Made by a program: the position numbers and the translations under genes
From: Microvirga calopogonii
Lineage (GTDB): Bacteria > Pseudomonadota > Alphaproteobacteria > Rhizobiales > Beijerinckiaceae
Direction: 5' to 3'
Assembly (NCBI RefSeq): GCF_003347665.1
Contig: NZ_QDGA01000028.1
Coordinates: 1-61,665, forward strand
Length of the DNA: 61,665 nt
Shown: positions 58,417 to 61,665 of the stretch, piece by piece
Layout: each line of letters starts with the position of its first letter
How positions within the stretch are numbered: the stretch's first letter is position 1
Notes under the pieces: generated by a model
The model's database searches: none
The model's input: only the letters and a program-made list of their open reading frames with translations
Told to the model about the DNA's origin: nothing

Positions 58417-60947
58417 CTAAGAACGTCTCCGAGATTTCGGGATCACTTGGTCGATATCTCCAAACTCGGCCCAAGGATCATTCTGCAGATGAGACAAGCG
58501 CGCCGCCAGATTGCCAATCCGATACTGGTTGCCGCTGCGGATCGTCGACAGTTCCTCCCACGTCAGGGGCGTTGACACCGGTGCACCGGCCCGCGCCCGC
58601 GTGGAGTAGGCCGCCACGGCCGTCGCCCCCCGCCCGTTGCGCAGGTAGTCGATGAAGATCCGGCCCGTCCTGGCTCGCTTCGCCATCGTGTTCGTGTACA
58701 GGAGGGGGCTTGCCTTCGTCATCGCTGCTGCGACACTAGCCGCGGACGCTTTCGCCTCATCCCAAGAGGCTTTTGGGCGGAGGGGAACCACAACATGCAG
58801 ACCCTTGCCGCCCGATGTCTTGACGAAGCTCACAAGATCGAGGTCCTGGAGGTAATCACGCACGTCGATCGCCCCCTGAACGACCGCGTCCCATCTGACG
58901 CCCTCCCCCGGATCCAAGTCGAAGACAAGCCGATCGGGCTTCTCCGGGTTCTTCAGCGTTGAGCCCCAGGGATGAATCTCAAGAACGCCGGCTTGCACCA
59001 AGGCGAGAAGCCCGGACAGATCTTGGATCGCAACCGCTTCGTCATCTCCGACGCGGACCCGCTGGATCCGTTCATCATCAAGGCCCGCCCAGGCGTGTTT
59101 CTGGAAAAAGCACTCCTTCTGCGATCCGCCTGGGCAGCGCAGAAGCGACAGTGGCCGGTTTACGATGTGAGGCAGGATCCAATCGGCGATCTCCGTATAG
59201 AACTCAGCGAGCCCGAGCTTGGTGATCCCCTCGCCCTCCCACAGTACGCGGTCGGGGTGCGTGAGATGGGCTCTCTCAAGGATCGCAACGCCAGACCCTG
59301 CGGCGGAAAGTGATTGCACGGCTGCCTCCCGCACGATCTCCCGCGGATCCTTATCCTCGCGCAGCCCTTGGAAAGAGCCCTGCCGGACCATGCCGTCATG
59401 GGTCCACCCTCGGAACTCGACCTCGGCGACGTATTCCGGCTTGACCCACTTCACTCCTCGACTTGCAACTGCAGGGAGCTTGGTGGCAAAGGGTGAGGCC
59501 TTCATCTCAAGCGACGTGAGGGTCTTGTAGAGCGCGCCCGCCACCTCCGATGTGAAGCCGGTCCCCACGCGACCGACAGGAATGAGCTTGCCAGCCTCAT
59601 AGACCCCCATTACCAGTGAGCCCACAGCCTTTTTGGCCGCCGTCGACCGCAGGTAACCAGCGATCACCAGTTCCTGGCGCTGCGTGCACTTCGACTTGAC
59701 CCAATCATCCCCGCGCCCTGATCTGTAGGGTTGATCGGCGCGCTTGGAGATGATCCCCTCCAAGCCCATCCGGCAGGCGTGCCTGACGAGAGTTGCCCCA
59801 TCCTCCTCAAGATGGTCGCTGAAGCGGATGGTGCCACCCTGAGGCAGGTCATCGAACAGGAGCCGCAAGGCCGATTTCCGGTCTGCCAGTGTCGCCTTCC
59901 TCAGGTCTTCGCCGTCGAGATAAAGCAGATCGAAGACATAGTAGACGAAGCGCTCGCCCTTCCCACCCTTGAGCTCCTGCTGGAGCGCCGAGAAACTTGA
60001 GACCCCGCCTCATCCTCCACGACGATTTCGCCGTCGAGCAACGCCGATGGAATTTTCATTTCTTTGAGCGCATTTGCGATTGGTTTGAACTTCGCTCTCC
60101 AATTGAGCCCCTTTCGTGTCAGGAGCTTGATCTCGTGAAGCCAGTTGCCACCCCTTGGGGCACTCTCAACCAGTTGTGCCAACGCCGGCTCGACAAAGGG
60201 CGGCAGAATGCCCTTCTTCGCACCTTTGACCTTTGAGGGTCGTCGCGATCTCTCCGACTTGGATCTTGCCACCATCTCGCGTGCCGCATGGTCGACCCGG
60301 ATATCGCCTTGAGCTGCCAGCTCCTCTATGGTCCGGCCTGATTTGAGCGAGGTCGTCTCCTCCTCGAGGATGTCCGGATCCTCAGAGGTGCGGGCGGCTT
60401 CATCATCGGACTTGAGCAACAGCCACTGCTCATTCCGCTCGCCGGGCTTGCCGCGGGTCCGCACGAGGTGCCACTTGCCCCTGAGGCGCTCGCCCTCAAG
60501 AGTGAACGTCAAACGACCACGGGCATAATCGGCATGCGGGTCGCCTTCCGGAATCCAGCGGCCCTGATCCCAGACGATCATGGTCCCGCCGCCATACTGG
60601 CCGGCCGGAATGACGCCCTCAAAATCAATGTACTTTAGGGGATGGTCCTCGGTGTGGACCGCCAGGCGCTTCTCGCCCGGAACCAGGCTCGGCCCCCGCG
60701 TTACTGCCCAACTCTTGAGAACCCCATCGAGCTCCAGCCGCAGGTCGTAGTGCAGGCGGCGCGCATCATGCTTCTGCACCACGAAGCGGTCGCCCTGAGA
60801 CTTGGCTCTCTTGGCCCTAGGCTCGCTTGTGATGGAGAAGTCCCGCTTTGCCTGGTATGTGGCGAGAGAACTGGAGGCTCTTTTCGTAGCGGCTCGGCCT
60901 CGCGACGGCGCCTTCCTGGCTTTCGGACGGGCTGATGCCGCGACCAT
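58417..60947 (-). pseudogene. ligD: LigD, NHEJ ligase-polymerase, inactivated by a deletion and a frameshift
   Basis: Domain order matches alphaproteobacterial LigD: 3'-phosphoesterase (DRFVVQKHDARRLHYDLRLELDGVLKSWAV, VIPAGQYGGGTMIVWDQGRW), then ligase, then LigD polymerase at the end (LTHPDRVLWEGEGITKLGLAEFY, KNPEKPDRLVFDLDPGEG, FVKTSGGKGLHVVVPL, TGRIFIDYLRNGRG). Two lesions: the ligase runs NWLHEIK straight into LLTRKGLNW, losing ~16 codons including the FDG of the adenylation motif (junction ~60125); and a missing G in a G-run (60002-60005) turns DEAG[V]SSFSALQ into SQVSRRS. Two frames (59901-60947, 58417-59868) remain. Phosphoesterase and polymerase domains could be expressed separately. 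Confidence 0.85.
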
Positions 60948-60979
60948 GACATTCTCCTACGCAACACACTTCATTGGGA

Positions 60980-61665
60980 TTAGCCGGCCTTGCGCGCCTT
61001 CGTCTTGGGTGCAGGCTTCTTTGCCGGAGCAGCTTTCTTGCCTCCGGACCCTGACTTCTCGGCCGAGACACTGCGCTTGAGCGCGTCCATCAGATTGACG
61101 ACGTTCGAGGGCTTCTCGGACGGCTCCTCTTTCAGCGGCTTGCCGGCCTGCTTCGACTTCAGCAGCTCGGCGACCGCTTCCTCGTACCGGTCATCAAATT
61201 GCTTCGGATCGAAATGGGCCGCCTTGCTGTCGATGATGTGCGCGGCGAGATCCTTCATCTCCTTGGGATACTTCACCTCGCTGATCTCATCGAAGACCTT
61301 GTCTTCGTCGCGAACCTCGTCGGCCGCGTGCAGCGTCGTGCCGACAAGCCCTTCGTCGAGAGGCTCCAGCAGGATCATGCGTTCACGCCGCGCCAGCACA
61401 ATACGGGCAATGCCAGCCATGCCTTTGTCGCGGATGGCATCCCGAATGACGCAGAAGGCTTCGCTCGACACCTTGTCGGTCGGGGCGATGTAGTAGGCCG
61501 TGTCGAGGAAGCGCTCATCGACCTCCTCGCGTGGCACAAAGCTCTCGATGTCGATCGTGTGGGTGCTTTCCAGCTTCAGAGCGTCGAGTTCTTCGTCCTC
61601 GACCTGGATGTAGCTGCCCTTCCCGACCGCGAACCCTTTGACCTGGTCTTCACTCTCGACGACCT
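60980..61665 (-). CDS. ku: Ku, NHEJ DNA-end-binding protein (N-terminus beyond window)
   Basis: Bacterial Ku dimers ring DNA ends and recruit LigD. The visible C-terminal ~228 residues follow the family: KGFAVGKGSYIQVEDEELDALK, THTIDIESFVPREEVDERFLDTAYYIAP, CVIRDAIRDKGMAGIARIVLARRERMILLEP, then DEISEVKYPKEMKDLAAHIIDSKAAHFDPKQFDDRYEEAVAELL. The basic Ala/Lys/Pro tail (KKAAPAKKPAPKTKARKAG) is typical of long Ku. It appears intact in the part shown and lies 32 bases upstream of ligD on the same strand, the classic ku-ligD layout. Confidence 0.92.
   Translation of the reverse strand, partial: VVESEDQVKGFAVGKGSYIQVEDEELDALKLESTHTIDIESFVPREEVDERFLDTAYYIAPTDKVSSEAFCVIRDAIRDKGMAGIARIVLARRERMILLEPLDEGLVGTTLHAADEVRDEDKVFDEISEVKYPKEMKDLAAHIIDSKAAHFDPKQFDDRYEEAVAELLKSKQAGKPLKEEPSEKPSNVVNLMDALKRSVSAEKSGSGGKKAAPAKKPAPKTKARKAG

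Noticed and set aside
1..61665. CRISPR array, tRNA or rRNA gene
   Set aside because: No regularly spaced repeats with unique spacers, no cloverleaf-like or rRNA-like sequence noticed on reading; a dedicated scan was not possible.

Overview
The window looks like a stretch of a large, low-order plasmid or chromid from a Hyphomicrobiales-type alphaproteobacterium. A lineage such as Methylobacterium or Microvirga is possible, but that is inference. The evidence is: a RepC replication initiator, which is restricted to Alphaproteobacteria; a GcrA-type regulator; a NepR-like anti-sigma factor; an Omp25/31-type outer-membrane protein; Ku/LigD repair genes; GC-rich coding with strong third-position GC; and four insertion sequences of different families. 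No rRNA, tRNA, CRISPR array or ribosomal protein gene was seen.

Layout. (1) 0-3.7 kb: the right end of an IS6-family element, a stand-alone SIR2 protein (probable NAD-consuming defence effector) and an XRE-type DNA-binding protein with a histone-like tail, both on the minus strand. (2) 3.7-6.9 kb: a long leader, repC without repA or repB, then about 1.1 kb with no convincing gene. (3) 6.9-18.2 kb: plus-strand block with a TPR lipoprotein, a bitopic membrane protein and an AAA+ ATPase (a likely three-gene machine), then a GcrA-like regulator, SSB, two paralogous DNA methyltransferases flanking an unknown protein (the second cut by IS481), and small genes. (4) 18.2-29.3 kb: small membrane proteins, an IS5/IS427 element, an RTX protein, an RseP-type intramembrane protease, an adenine methyltransferase, a SLOG-like protein, an XF1762-like protein, a zinc ribbon protein, a secreted nuclease and secreted or membrane hypotheticals. 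(5) 29.3-41.5 kb, mostly minus strand: an ATP-dependent DNA ligase, an 818-residue orphan with a secreted partner, a TrpF-like TIM barrel, a membrane spermidine-synthase-like protein, an OMP, a tightly overlapping four-gene operon and secreted proteins. (6) 42-50.6 kb: many plasmid hypotheticals, a TGT-like protein clipped by IS630, an orphan LuxR-type HTH protein and a broken response regulator. (7) 50.7-61.7 kb: RarA, cold-shock protein, membrane-anchored Mrr-like nuclease, IHF-alpha, NepR, GAF-HTH regulator, truncated RES toxin, a doubly damaged ligD and the C-terminal part of Ku.

Taken together the region carries many DNA-maintenance functions (RepC, SSB, RarA, IHF, two ATP-dependent ligases, Ku), several DNA-modification or defence candidates (SIR2, three methyltransferases, Mrr-like nuclease, SLOG, RES, TGT-like) and many unrecognised proteins. 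Decay is visible in several places: IS481 with a flanking loss, an IS630-clipped gene, frameshifts in a response regulator and in ligD, and a truncated RES gene. Function assignments rest on motifs read by eye. No database search was possible.
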